A DNA stretch of 64,000 nucleotides from Agarilytica sp033852175. GTDB lineage: Bacteria > Pseudomonadota > Gammaproteobacteria > Pseudomonadales > Cellvibrionaceae. The notes beneath the pieces were generated by a model. That model was given only the letters and a program-made list of their open reading frames with translations. It was not told the origin of the DNA and ran no database searches. Positions 44,138-52,613 of this stretch are shown one piece after another. The position numbers and the translations under genes are program-made. Within the stretch, counting starts at the first letter, position 1. The number at the start of each line of letters is the position of its first letter. The stretch spans positions 1 to 64,000 of the forward strand of contig JAWSUY010000030.1 of the NCBI GenBank assembly GCA_033852175.1. The letters are read 5' to 3'.

Positions 44138-44390
44138 CCCAATGGTTTTACGTGATCGTGATGTAGAACGGCCAACGAGTTTAATTCGAAAGCAATTATT
44201 GATTATTACCGCTTATGATACCCCGACTCTACCGAAGGAGACAGAGGGGGATTTGCAGATGTTAATTAGTGCCCATCTATAAGCAGATGCCTACTGCGAT
44301 CGTTTTTTGGACGGGGACTAATTAAGAAAAGAAAGCGATGGGGCTGCGCCCATCATATTTAGAAACATGCCAATTAATGAGTACGCTCAT

Positions 44391-45170
44391 TTACCAGCTC
44401 AGAATGTCATCCAGTTCAGCAATAGATTCAATAATGATATCAGGGTGAATACCCAGATGAAGATCGCGCTCACGAAACTTACCCGTTTTAACGAGAACAG
44501 CTTTTAAATTGGCATCCTGAGCACCTTTGACGTCTGCATGAATATCGTCACCAATCATTATGCATTCAGATGCGTCGCAACCAAGTATATGCAGGCCTTC
44601 CTCAAAAAACGTCGGTGATGGTTTGCCAATCACTTCAGCTTTACAACCACTGGCAAATTCTAATGCTTTTACGAACGGAGCGGCATCAAGGTTAAGCCCT
44701 TTTTCTTCGGTGTACCAATATCGCGTCATACCTAACGCCACCAGTTTCGGGTGTGGCTCTTCAACTAAACGCCGAAACGCGTGATTAAGTTTTGTGTAAT
44801 TCCAGTTTGTCCCCAAATCACCCACCACAATAGCTTCGGCAGACTCATTCCCACTCATCGAAACCAGCTCAAAACCCACGAGATCTTCAGTAGTTTCACG
44901 CGGCATTAGAACCGCTAAACGTTCAATATTGTGTTCACAAAGCCACTGAGCAGCAGCTACAGCTGGCGTCATAATTTCTTGCGGCTGTACGGAAATACCA
45001 AAGCCCGCCAGCTTATCCACAATAGCTTTACGTGGATACGCACTGGAGTTGGTCAAAAATAGATGTGGGAAATTTTGTTCTTGAAGCTTCGTAATCAGCT
45101 TATCAGCGCCATCAATCAAATGGTCACCCTGAAATATGGCGCCATCTAGGTCAATAATGATCCCCTTCAC
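44391..45170 (-). CDS. HAD-IIA family phosphatase (NagD/LHPP-like)
   Basis: A 259-residue HAD hydrolase. Motif I is DLDGAIF with both Asp, motif II is FLTNSS, and motif III is in IGKPSPTFFEEGL with GDDIHADVKGAQDA as motif IV. The cap of class IIA lies between motifs II and III. The DLDGAIF Ala replaces the more common Thr or Val. The closest named group is the LHPP-like subfamily; the substrate is unknown. It is not obviously linked with panD downstream (136-base gap). Confidence 0.88.
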   Translation of the reverse strand: MKGIIIDLDGAIFQGDHLIDGADKLITKLQEQNFPHLFLTNSSAYPRKAIVDKLAGFGISVQPQEIMTPAVAAAQWLCEHNIERLAVLMPRETTEDLVGFELVSMSGNESAEAIVVGDLGTNWNYTKLNHAFRRLVEEPHPKLVALGMTRYWYTEEKGLNLDAAPFVKALEFASGCKAEVIGKPSPTFFEEGLHILGCDASECIMIGDDIHADVKGAQDANLKAVLVKTGKFRERDLHLGIHPDIIIESIAELDDILSW

Positions 45171-45306
45171 CGTAACACCTCGTCAAATTTTGATCAGCTA
45201 TCAAATTGAGTATAGTGAGAGGATTGGCGTTCTTCCTTGTATAAGACGAAAGAACGCATTTTTTAGAGAATAAAGAAGAGATTTCTCACCGCGAAAAACC
45301 GCGGAT

Positions 45307-45687
45307 TTAAGCGACCTGGACGGGAATAGTATTGGTGGTGCGCTCAACAGAGTTGTCTTTTTCCAAATAGACCAAGCGTGGCTTAAAGTTGTCGGCCTCA
45401 GATTCTTTCATTTGACCATATGCCGCAATAATTAAACGGTCGCCCACTTGCACCCTACGTGCTGCCGCGCCATTCATCGAAATCGTTTTAGAGCCTGCCT
45501 CAGCCAATATGACATACGTAGAAAAGCGCTCACCATTATCAACATCGTATATTTCTATTTTTTCGAACTCGCGCAAACCCGCGAGCTTTACCAAATCAGC
45601 ATCTATGGCGCATGAACCGTCATACCACAATTCTGCTTGTGTGACGGTTGCCATGTGTAACTTGCCTTTAAGAAGCGTTATTTCCAT
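45307..45687 (-). CDS. panD: Aspartate 1-decarboxylase
   Basis: A 126-residue proenzyme making beta-alanine for pantothenate. Self-cleavage at Gly24-Ser25 (YDGSCAID) gives the pyruvoyl group. I chose the second ATG at 45687 because the GAGGA site is seven bases away (four from the ATG at 45690) and the length equals E. coli PanD. It follows panC on the same strand after 51 bases. panB is not in the window. Confidence 0.95.
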   Translation of the reverse strand: MEITLLKGKLHMATVTQAELWYDGSCAIDADLVKLAGLREFEKIEIYDVDNGERFSTYVILAEAGSKTISMNGAAARRVQVGDRLIIAAYGQMKESEADNFKPRLVYLEKDNSVERTTNTIPVQVA

Positions 45688-45738
45688 CATTCAGTCCTCA
45701 GCCCAGATAAAACGGGTGATTTACATCATTCTTATGCA

Positions 45739-46587
45739 TTAAAGCTGCACAGAAACATTATCAATTAAACGTGCGCCCTGGGTATACATGGCACCAAGTA
45801 CGGTGATCTGCTGATCATCGTCTGCGACAGGCTCCAAGGTCTTACTATTACAAATACTCACATAATCCGGTTTAAAACCGGCAGCTTTAATCTGCTGCTT
45901 TGCTTCGGACTCAAGTCCTGAGAAGTTCCGAGTTCCCGAACGCAACTCTGCACAAACCCAGGATAACGAAGAATAAAGCTGATTCGCCTTGCTGCGCTCT
46001 TCTTCGGTGATAAAACCGTTGCGTGAGCTCATCGCTAAGCCATCTGACTCTCTTACAATATCGCCAGCCACTATTTCAACAGGGATACACAAATCTTCAA
46101 CCATTCGTCTAATAATGGCGAGCTGCTGAAAGTCCTTGACCCCAAAAACCGCAATATCGGGCTGCACGATGTGAAACAACTTGCTGACAACCGTTGTAAC
46201 ACCTTCGAAATGGCCAGGGCGGCTAGCGCCACATAGTACATCAGCCATTGTCGGCACAATCACCCGAGTCTGAGCATCCATTCCATTCGGGTAAATTTCA
46301 TGCTCATCCGGACAAAGCAAATAATCACAACCCACGCTGCGAAGCTTTTCGCTATCCCGCTCTAAGGTCCGAGGGTATTTATCCCAGTCTTCATTCAACC
46401 CAAACTGCAGCCGGTTCACAAAAATACTGCAAACCACAACATCGGCATGGGTCTGCGCGGTTTTCACCAACGCTAAGTGGGCATCATGAAGGTTACCCAT
46501 TGTCGGCACAAAACCAACACGTTTACCAGAAGCCCGGGCATCTTTGAGTACTTGCCTAAGACTATCGACCTGATGAAAAACCTGCAT
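45739..46587 (-). CDS. panC: Pantothenate synthetase
   Basis: A 282-residue ATP-dependent ligase joining pantoate and beta-alanine. VPTMGNLHDAHLALV holds the nucleotide-binding motif, with His34 and His37. The glycine of HxGH is Ala here (HDAH), a small departure from E. coli HDGH. GVKDFQQL and the SMSSRN-like DGLAMSSRNGF segment are conserved. It forms an operon with panD. Confidence 0.95.
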   Translation of the reverse strand: MQVFHQVDSLRQVLKDARASGKRVGFVPTMGNLHDAHLALVKTAQTHADVVVCSIFVNRLQFGLNEDWDKYPRTLERDSEKLRSVGCDYLLCPDEHEIYPNGMDAQTRVIVPTMADVLCGASRPGHFEGVTTVVSKLFHIVQPDIAVFGVKDFQQLAIIRRMVEDLCIPVEIVAGDIVRESDGLAMSSRNGFITEEERSKANQLYSSLSWVCAELRSGTRNFSGLESEAKQQIKAAGFKPDYVSICNSKTLEPVADDDQQITVLGAMYTQGARLIDNVSVQL

Positions 46588-46734
46588 TACTTACCCGCAT
46601 TTACATTCTGAGGTCGCGATAATAATGTGCTGCATCGCAACTCTCAAGTTTAAAAGGATGTTTTTTGATCAGACTGATATGTTTTTTTTATTCAATAAGC
46701 GCCAAACAGCAAAGGCAGTGACAGATATAGGCGT

Positions 46735-48144
46735 TTAATCCATGTTTTGGGAATACTCAGGGGCCAGGTTATCAAAGCGTGTATATTTGCCAATAAAGGC
46801 TGCTCTACACGTACCAATTTCACCATTACGCTGCTTACCAATAATCAGCTCCGCAATACCTTTGTCTGGACTATCTTCGTTGTAGTATTCATCGCGATAG
46901 ATAAATAAAATCACATCAGCATCTTGCTCAATCGCTCCCGATTCCCGCAAATCTGAGTTCATCGGACGCTTATTGGGTCGCTGTTCAACTCCCCGATTAA
47001 GCTGCGATAGCGCCACAACCGGACAACTATATTCTTTGGCGAGAGCCTTCATGGAGCGCGAAATTTCGGATATTTCTTGCGTACGCCCTTCAGATCCACC
47101 AACGTGCATCAACTGTAAATAGTCGATCATGATAATCGCTGGATCACCGTGCTCACGGGCGATTCTCCGAACCCTGGCACGTATCTCATTGGGGGTAAGC
47201 GCCGCGGTATCATCAATAAAGAGCTTTTTGTCTTTTAGTTTGCGCGCCGCCACCTCTAACTTTGGCCAATCTTCCTCAGTAAGTTTACCGTTACGAAGAC
47301 GCCCTTGATCGATTCGTCCGATGGAGGACAGCATTCTCATCACGAGCGCATCCGCCGGCATCTCCATACTGAACACAAGAGACGGCTTATCTTGAGTCAT
47401 CACCGACGCTTCAATAAAGTTGAGCGCTAGAGCTGTTTTCCCCATTGACGGCCTTGCTGCCAGAACAATAAGCTCTCCAGGCTGCCAGCCCGATGTTTTC
47501 TCATCCAACTCCGTAATTCCACTGCTTAAGCCAGTGATATCACTACCAGAACGAAAGAGTACGTCAATCTTTTCAACAGCTTGTTTGAGCAGTGTATTAA
47601 CCCCCTCAAAACCGCCTTCTTTTGGGCGCTCCTCGGAGATCTGAAGCACACTCCGCTCTGCCAGCTGAAGCAGGTCATCAGAAGCCAAAGCGCCAGGGTT
47701 GTAGCTAGCACGACTTATTTCTGTAGCAGCCGAGATCAACTGTCGAAGAGTCGCTCTCTCGCGCACAATTTTTGCGTAAGCAACAACGTTAGCACTACTG
47801 GGAACTTGGGTAGCTAAATCGGCGATATAGTCCAAACCACCAACGTCGCTGAGCTCATTACGGTGGCTAAGCTCTTCAGATACTGTAATGACGTCAATCG
47901 GCTGCTCTCGCTCGATCAAATCAGCCATTATCGAAAATATCTTGCCGTGGCCGGCCTTAAAAAAGTCGCCTTCAGACAGTACTTCGGAAACTGAATCATA
48001 CTGCGTGGCATCGCGCAGTAGCCCGCCTATAACGGACTGTTCGGCCTCAAAGGAGTGGGGCAAAACATCAGTGGTAAACGAGTCTTGAAGAGGAGGACTC
48101 TCCATTTCAGGGTACTCGTTGGATTCGATATCAGTATCGGACAT
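46735..48144 (-). CDS. dnaB: Replicative DNA helicase
   Basis: A 469-residue hexameric helicase. The N-terminal domain starts with PHSFEAEQSVIGGLL. Walker A is ARPSMGKTAL and Walker B is PAIIMIDYLQLM. The arginine-finger region ends in ADVILFIYRDE. Two tandem copies of a 15-base sequence lie just upstream. It follows the ribosomal S6-S18-L9 operon after a strong terminator, a conserved order in Gammaproteobacteria. Confidence 0.97.
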   Translation of the reverse strand: MSDTDIESNEYPEMESPPLQDSFTTDVLPHSFEAEQSVIGGLLRDATQYDSVSEVLSEGDFFKAGHGKIFSIMADLIEREQPIDVITVSEELSHRNELSDVGGLDYIADLATQVPSSANVVAYAKIVRERATLRQLISAATEISRASYNPGALASDDLLQLAERSVLQISEERPKEGGFEGVNTLLKQAVEKIDVLFRSGSDITGLSSGITELDEKTSGWQPGELIVLAARPSMGKTALALNFIEASVMTQDKPSLVFSMEMPADALVMRMLSSIGRIDQGRLRNGKLTEEDWPKLEVAARKLKDKKLFIDDTAALTPNEIRARVRRIAREHGDPAIIMIDYLQLMHVGGSEGRTQEISEISRSMKALAKEYSCPVVALSQLNRGVEQRPNKRPMNSDLRESGAIEQDADVILFIYRDEYYNEDSPDKGIAELIIGKQRNGEIGTCRAAFIGKYTRFDNLAPEYSQNMD

Positions 48145-48161
48145 GAAGGTTAAATGCCTGG

Positions 48162-48191
48162 CTGTTTCTGGGGTGACTGTTTCTGGGGTGA
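48162..48191. repeat. Tandem duplication of 15 bases in the dnaB leader
   Basis: CTGTTTCTGGGGTGA occurs twice in direct tandem (48162-48176 and 48177-48191), 18-47 bases upstream of the dnaB start. It may change promoter or leader spacing. Confidence 0.85.
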
Positions 48192-48237
48192 CTAGGTTAC
48201 CGCATATTCTAAAATAAAATTGCGTCTTGGAACGAAA

Positions 48238-48274
48238 ATGGGCGCATAGCCAGAAAAACTCGCTATGCGCCCAT
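48238..48274 (-). terminator. Intrinsic terminator after rplI
   Basis: ATGGGCGCATAGC pairs perfectly with GCTATGCGCCCAT (13 bp) around an 11-base loop and is followed on the minus strand by TTTTC. It separates the S6-S18-L9 operon from dnaB. Confidence 0.85.
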
Positions 48275-48318
48275 CTTTATTCAGATTTTACGTCGCGTTA
48301 CACAACGTAAATCAATTT

Positions 48319-48765
48319 TTACTCAGCTTCAATCATCAACTTGATAGTTGTTGTGACATCAACGTGCAATTGCAAGTCGATCTCATACTCACCAAGGTCA
48401 CGCAAAGTGCCCTGAGGAAGCTTCACTTCAGCTTTTTCAACAGCAACACCAGCTGTGGTAATAGCGTCTGCTATATCGCGCACACCAATAGAACCAAAAA
48501 GCTTACCTTCATCACCAGCTTTAGATGTGATAGTAATAGTCACTTCTTCTAGCTCGCGTGAACGTATTTCAGCAGATTCTTTCTTATTCGCCGCTGCTTT
48601 TTCGAGCTCAGCTCTACGTTCTTCGAAATCTTTTAGATTGGCTTCATTTGCTGAGCAGGCTTTACCTTGGGGCAACAAGAAGTTACGACCAAAGCCAGGC
48701 TTAACATTTACTTTGTCGCCAACGTTACCTAGGTTAGCAACTTTTTCGAGTAGAATAACTTCCAT
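48319..48765 (-). CDS. rplI: 50S ribosomal protein L9
   Basis: A 148-residue ribosomal protein. The start MEVILLEKVANLGNVGDKV and the GRNFLLPQGKA block are universal for L9. The long central helix (ERRAELEKAAANKKESA) and the C-terminal domain are complete. It is the last gene of the rpsF-rpsR-membrane protein-rplI operon. Confidence 0.98.
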   Translation of the reverse strand: MEVILLEKVANLGNVGDKVNVKPGFGRNFLLPQGKACSANEANLKDFEERRAELEKAAANKKESAEIRSRELEEVTITITSKAGDEGKLFGSIGVRDIADAITTAGVAVEKAEVKLPQGTLRDLGEYEIDLQLHVDVTTTIKLMIEAE

Positions 48766-48798
48766 CTCGTATTCCTCACTGTTTATCCGCAGGTATAC

Positions 48799-49662
48799 CT
48801 ACGGTTTAAATTGAAATTTATTTCTGTAGTTAAAAAATGCATCCGAAACACATATAACCACCACTAAGATGATCGAAATTGGACGCATCAATAAAAACGC
48901 TACGTAAAAGGCAGTCACTCCTGCCCGGCCAATACCCGCTCGGTCCAACATGTGGTGCACTAAGCCGAAGCCAACCACCAACATGGGTACCGCGAACAGC
49001 ATTGCCCAAAACGGATTTTCAGGTCCTGCACTCAAGCCACACAAGTACGCAACTAAGCTTAAAACAGCGAACTGCTTATTCAGCCTCAGGGCGTGAAACT
49101 CACTCTTAAAACCACCAGGGTTATAGAGCGAAGCCTGCAGCCATCGCGCCAGTATCAATCCTGGCACAGAGGCCATTTGAAAACTAAACGCTATGCCGCC
49201 CGTTATCTGGGCTTTCGTTAACTTCGCTATTTCAGCTAGGAAAACTTCGCTATTAAAACCAGATTCTTGATTTTGTAAGCTTGAGAAAAAATCCGTAAGG
49301 TCTGACCTTATCTGAACATCATTGAAGCCGAGTGCCAAACCAAAGCCGGCGCAAAGCAACATATTCACAACAAGAGCGATTGGCCAGGATGCGAAAACTC
49401 GTAAAGCTATCGATGTGCAAAGCGTAACCGCGAACACACCTATCGTCACAATAACGATCATATTGCCCACATCACCAAAGACCAGCCCTATAATTGGCGG
49501 TACCGATGCTGCAACGGCAATAAGTAAGCCTTCCTGCCACCCTCTACGTAAAGACACTAGGCCTAACGAAGTTTGAGACAGGTACGGAATCCAGCTGCCC
49601 AACAGGGCCATCCATATAGCTTGCGCTCGCCCACGCATAATAAACTCAGCAAGCAAGCGCAT
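48799..49662 (-). CDS. Polytopic membrane protein of the S6-S18-L9 operon
   Basis: A 287-residue protein with about eight predicted membrane helices and no enzymatic motif that I recognise. Proteins of this kind lie between rpsR and rplI in many pseudomonad-like bacteria and are related to the YybS/DUF2232 type of membrane proteins. The function is unknown. Gaps to rpsR (15 bases) and rplI (33 bases) are small, so it is part of the operon. Confidence 0.75.
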   Translation of the reverse strand: MRLLAEFIMRGRAQAIWMALLGSWIPYLSQTSLGLVSLRRGWQEGLLIAVAASVPPIIGLVFGDVGNMIVIVTIGVFAVTLCTSIALRVFASWPIALVVNMLLCAGFGLALGFNDVQIRSDLTDFFSSLQNQESGFNSEVFLAEIAKLTKAQITGGIAFSFQMASVPGLILARWLQASLYNPGGFKSEFHALRLNKQFAVLSLVAYLCGLSAGPENPFWAMLFAVPMLVVGFGLVHHMLDRAGIGRAGVTAFYVAFLLMRPISIILVVVICVSDAFFNYRNKFQFKP

Positions 49663-49677
49663 TAAAATACTCTCTTA

Positions 49678-49905
49678 CTAGTCGTGACTGTCCGTGTATG
49701 GCAATAAAGCAATATATCGAGCGCGTTTAACCGCGGTAGCCAATTGGCGTTGATATTTCGCTTTTGTACCCGTGATACGGCTAGGTACGATTTTACCAGT
49801 CTCAGAAACATATGCTTTCAACGTATCCAAGTCTTTATAGTCAATTTGCTTCACGCCTTCTGCAGTGAAACGACAAAATTTACGACGACGGAAAAAACGG
49901 GCCAT
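49678..49905 (-). CDS. rpsR: 30S ribosomal protein S18
   Basis: A 75-residue ribosomal protein. RFFRRRKFCRFTAEG at the N-terminus and SRITGTKAKYQRQLATAVKRARY near the end (split here) are universal. It begins two bases after rpsF; S6 and S18 bind as a dimer on the ribosome. Confidence 0.98.
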   Translation of the reverse strand: MARFFRRRKFCRFTAEGVKQIDYKDLDTLKAYVSETGKIVPSRITGTKAKYQRQLATAVKRARYIALLPYTDSHD

Positions 49906-49907
49906 GA

Positions 49908-50405
49908 TTATGCCTCCTCACTTTTATCTGCGTTTGCATTAGTACTAGCTTCAGGCTTTGGTGCATCTTCAGCCTTAGGAGCATCTTCAGGTTTAGGTGC
50001 CGGTGCACTTTCAGGTCGAGAAGAACCTTCAGACGGACGACGATCGGAACGATGATCGGAACGGTTTTTACGTTCACGATTCTCTTTCTCAGCCTTCATG
50101 ATGGATGATTCTTCAGTGATAGCCTCATCTGTACGAATAACCAAGTTACGAATAACAGCATCGTTATAACGGAAGTTAGTCGTAAGCTCTTCAAGGGCTT
50201 CATTGCCACACTCTACATTCATCAAAACGTAGTGAGCTTTATGGATTTTATTGATTGGATATGCCAATTGACGGCGTCCCCAATCTTCCATACGGTGAAC
50301 AGTTCCACCTGTAGTAGTAATGGATGAAGTATAGCGTTCAACCATACCTGAGACTTGTTCACTCTGATCAGGGTGGACCAGAAACACAATTTCGTAATGT
50401 CGCAT
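49908..50405 (-). CDS. rpsF: 30S ribosomal protein S6 with long acidic-proline tail
   Basis: A 165-residue S6. The globular part (residues 1-100) is normal: MRHYEIVFLVHPDQSEQV, MEDWGRRQLAYPINK and HYVLMNVECG. From about residue 108 comes a tail of about 55 residues rich in Ser, Arg, Pro, Ala and Glu with repeated PKPEDAPK-type units. E. coli S6 has a shorter Glu tail that is extended by RimK. The unusually long tail may be disordered and exposed. First gene of the operon. Confidence 0.97.
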   Translation of the reverse strand: MRHYEIVFLVHPDQSEQVSGMVERYTSSITTTGGTVHRMEDWGRRQLAYPINKIHKAHYVLMNVECGNEALEELTTNFRYNDAVIRNLVIRTDEAITEESSIMKAEKENRERKNRSDHRSDRRPSEGSSRPESAPAPKPEDAPKAEDAPKPEASTNANADKSEEA

Positions 50406-50607
50406 CGCGGCTCCTTACGGGTTTCTTAGCTTCCCGGCGTACCGGTAAAGCAAGGAGGTTTTTAGGGCGGCACATTTTATTGCGGGTGAGTAGGAAAAGC
50501 AAGTGGCTAATATAAAACGAACGCAGAAAACAACTTAAATCACGCCATTCACGTCACCTAGAGGGGTACATTTACAGAGGAGAGGTACCCAGAACAGTCA
50601 TTTAAGA

Positions 50608-50625
50608 GGTGGATCGAACCCCACC
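50608..50625 (-). terminator. Weak hairpin after the esterase gene
   Basis: GGTGG and CCACC (5 bp) around an 8-base loop, 18 bases past the esterase stop. No T-run; may be an inefficient terminator. Its loop TTCGAT mimics a tRNA T-arm, but no tRNA is present. Confidence 0.3.
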
Positions 50626-50642
50626 AACGATAAACCCAAGAC

Positions 50643-51677
50643 CTATGAAGCGGCGGCCAAGGCCTCAACTCCAGAAGACTCTTGCCCACTAAAAAACCGC
50701 CACATTAACTCAGAGATCGGAGGGCCATCAGGAAAGCTATAATCGCCAGGACGCCCGCCATACCAACCATGACCAACACCTTTCAAGAACACCGTCTCAA
50801 CTAGGTTTGGCTCATGCAGCCGCCCATATCCTGTATGTGTCCATGAAACACCGTTAGACCGATGGTGATCCACCTTATTAACAAACGCCTCACCGAGCCC
50901 AAAATAACTGAGCCAAGAGTCACGTAGATTTTTACTCGCCTGAATGCCCACCACTCGATCAGACTCGGAATGCACAATAAATAAAGGCGTTAGCACGCGC
51001 TCTTTTGGACCTGCATTTTCCATCAGCGTTACAGTGGTCTCAACGGGGCGATACGTTCTTAAGCTCGCTATCGGCATCGTAACGGCCATAACGCGCTCAT
51101 GATATGAAACTCCTGCGATAACAGCGGCAGAAGCAAAACGACCGGCATGAACCGTCAGCGCGGCAACAGCCATTCCGGCCCCCGAAGATAAGCCCGCTAA
51201 ATGCACGCTCCCGAGGTCGACAGAAAACTCACTTGCAACCTCTTTCGCTACACACCAAAGATCTTCGACCTCGCCGCCACCCGCATTAATATGCTCTGGA
51301 CGCCACCAGCCCCAACAATTACTCATCCGCATATCGCTATAATTGGTCACATAGGGGTACACAAGAATGAAATTATTTTCATCCGCCAAATCATCAAAAC
51401 CGGAAATAGACTGAATCTCAAGATGGGTTTGATCACAGCCATGCAAAACCATGACAAGGGGCAACTCATCTTCGCCCGTATAACCTTTAGGAAGATAGAC
51501 GCGATATTGCCTCTGACTACTTCCTGGATGGGCATACACCTTCAACACTCGATCAATATTTTTACCGACCAAATTTACTTTAGGGCTTTCTTTAGAGTTG
51601 TCTTTCGGGCACTCGACTGAGTTTTTTTTAGATTGTCGAAGAGATTTAAAAAAGTGTCGAATATTGTTTAGATTCAT
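50643..51677 (-). CDS. PHB-depolymerase-family esterase
   Basis: A 344-residue alpha/beta hydrolase of the PHB depolymerase/LpqC esterase family. The lipase box is GLSSG with the nucleophilic Ser, and PLVMVLHGCDQ gives the oxyanion region. The later FIVHSESDRVV and GVGHGWYGG segments supply the Asp and His. I chose ATG 51677 (MNLNNIRHF) over 51689. No clear signal peptide is seen (the N-terminus is basic and Ser/Lys-rich), so it may be intracellular. It could hydrolyse PHB oligomers, xylan side chains or other short esters; the sequence does not decide. It is monocistronic. Confidence 0.8.
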   Translation of the reverse strand: MNLNNIRHFFKSLRQSKKNSVECPKDNSKESPKVNLVGKNIDRVLKVYAHPGSSQRQYRVYLPKGYTGEDELPLVMVLHGCDQTHLEIQSISGFDDLADENNFILVYPYVTNYSDMRMSNCWGWWRPEHINAGGGEVEDLWCVAKEVASEFSVDLGSVHLAGLSSGAGMAVAALTVHAGRFASAAVIAGVSYHERVMAVTMPIASLRTYRPVETTVTLMENAGPKERVLTPLFIVHSESDRVVGIQASKNLRDSWLSYFGLGEAFVNKVDHHRSNGVSWTHTGYGRLHEPNLVETVFLKGVGHGWYGGRPGDYSFPDGPPISELMWRFFSGQESSGVEALAAAS

Positions 51678-51857
51678 AAACTGTATCAAAATAGATTACG
51701 CGCTCAATAAAACTAATAGAACACAAACCTCTAACAATTGTTTTGTCACTCTCAAACAGCAACCAAACAATGACGAGGACGTCTTAATACAGTTTAGAAC
51801 CTTTAATTAAATTCCGCCTAAATTTTCCGAAATTCAATTTAAATCAACGACAAACAA

Positions 51858-52610
51858 TTAACCGGAATTTTTCAATTGCCGCTGGCGTAAAGCCTCAAAC
51901 AATACAACCCCAGTTGCTACAGAAACATTAAGACTCGACACGCTACCCTGCATCGGAATTTTAACCAAAAAATCACAATGTTCTTTTGTTAAGCGACGCA
52001 TGCCGGAACCTTCGGCGCCTAACACTACAACCCTCGGCCCGGTCAAATCTTCTTCATAAAGAGACGAATCAGCCTCACCGGCAAGCCCTGTAACCCACAA
52101 GCCAAGCTCTTGTAATTTTTTAATACAGCGCGCTAGATTTGTTACAGGAATAACAGGAATTGTCTCCACTGCTCCAGAGGCGACTTTCCGAACGGTGTCA
52201 TTGACGCCAGCTGAATTATCTTTTGGAATCGCTACTGCCATTACGCCAGCGCCATCAGCACTCCGCAAACAAGCCCCCAAATTATGAGGATCCGTTACGC
52301 CATCCAAAATAAGAATGAGCGGGTCTTTCTTAGCATCTTTAACCATCTCATAAAGATCCGCCTCCTCTAAGGCTTTACCCCGCTCCACAAGCGCTACAAC
52401 GCCTTGATGATTGCCCTGGCAAAGAGCATCAAGCTCTTTTTTATCAACAAAATTGACTTTGAGGTTATGGCCTTGAGCTGCATCGGTAACTTTTTGAATC
52501 TTTTGGTCTCGACGTCCTTTAAAAACGTAGAGTGCTGTTATTTTATGTGCGGTTGTTTTCAACGCAGCCTGAACTGCGTGAATACCATAAATTTTATCTT
52601 GATCGGTCAT
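51858..52610 (-). CDS. rlmB: 23S rRNA (guanosine-2'-O-)-methyltransferase RlmB
   Basis: A 250-residue SpoU-type methyltransferase acting at G2251. The SPOUT motifs are LDGVTDPHNLGACLRSADG, VLGAEGSGMRRLTKEHCD and the SLNVSVATGVVLFE end. It starts three bases after rnr and is cotranscribed with it, as in E. coli. Confidence 0.96.
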   Translation of the reverse strand: MTDQDKIYGIHAVQAALKTTAHKITALYVFKGRRDQKIQKVTDAAQGHNLKVNFVDKKELDALCQGNHQGVVALVERGKALEEADLYEMVKDAKKDPLILILDGVTDPHNLGACLRSADGAGVMAVAIPKDNSAGVNDTVRKVASGAVETIPVIPVTNLARCIKKLQELGLWVTGLAGEADSSLYEEDLTGPRVVVLGAEGSGMRRLTKEHCDFLVKIPMQGSVSSLNVSVATGVVLFEALRQRQLKNSG

Positions 52611-52613
52611 AGT

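Noticed and set aside
44337..44354. Hairpin GATGGG/CCCATC past the HAD phosphatase gene.
   Set aside because: Short stem with no T-run and wrong distance for a clear terminator; left out of the feature list.
50600..50640. A T-arm-like sequence (GGTGG, loop with TTCGAT, CCACC) suggesting a tRNA.
   Set aside because: The loop is eight bases instead of seven, and no acceptor, D or anticodon arms can be found next to it.
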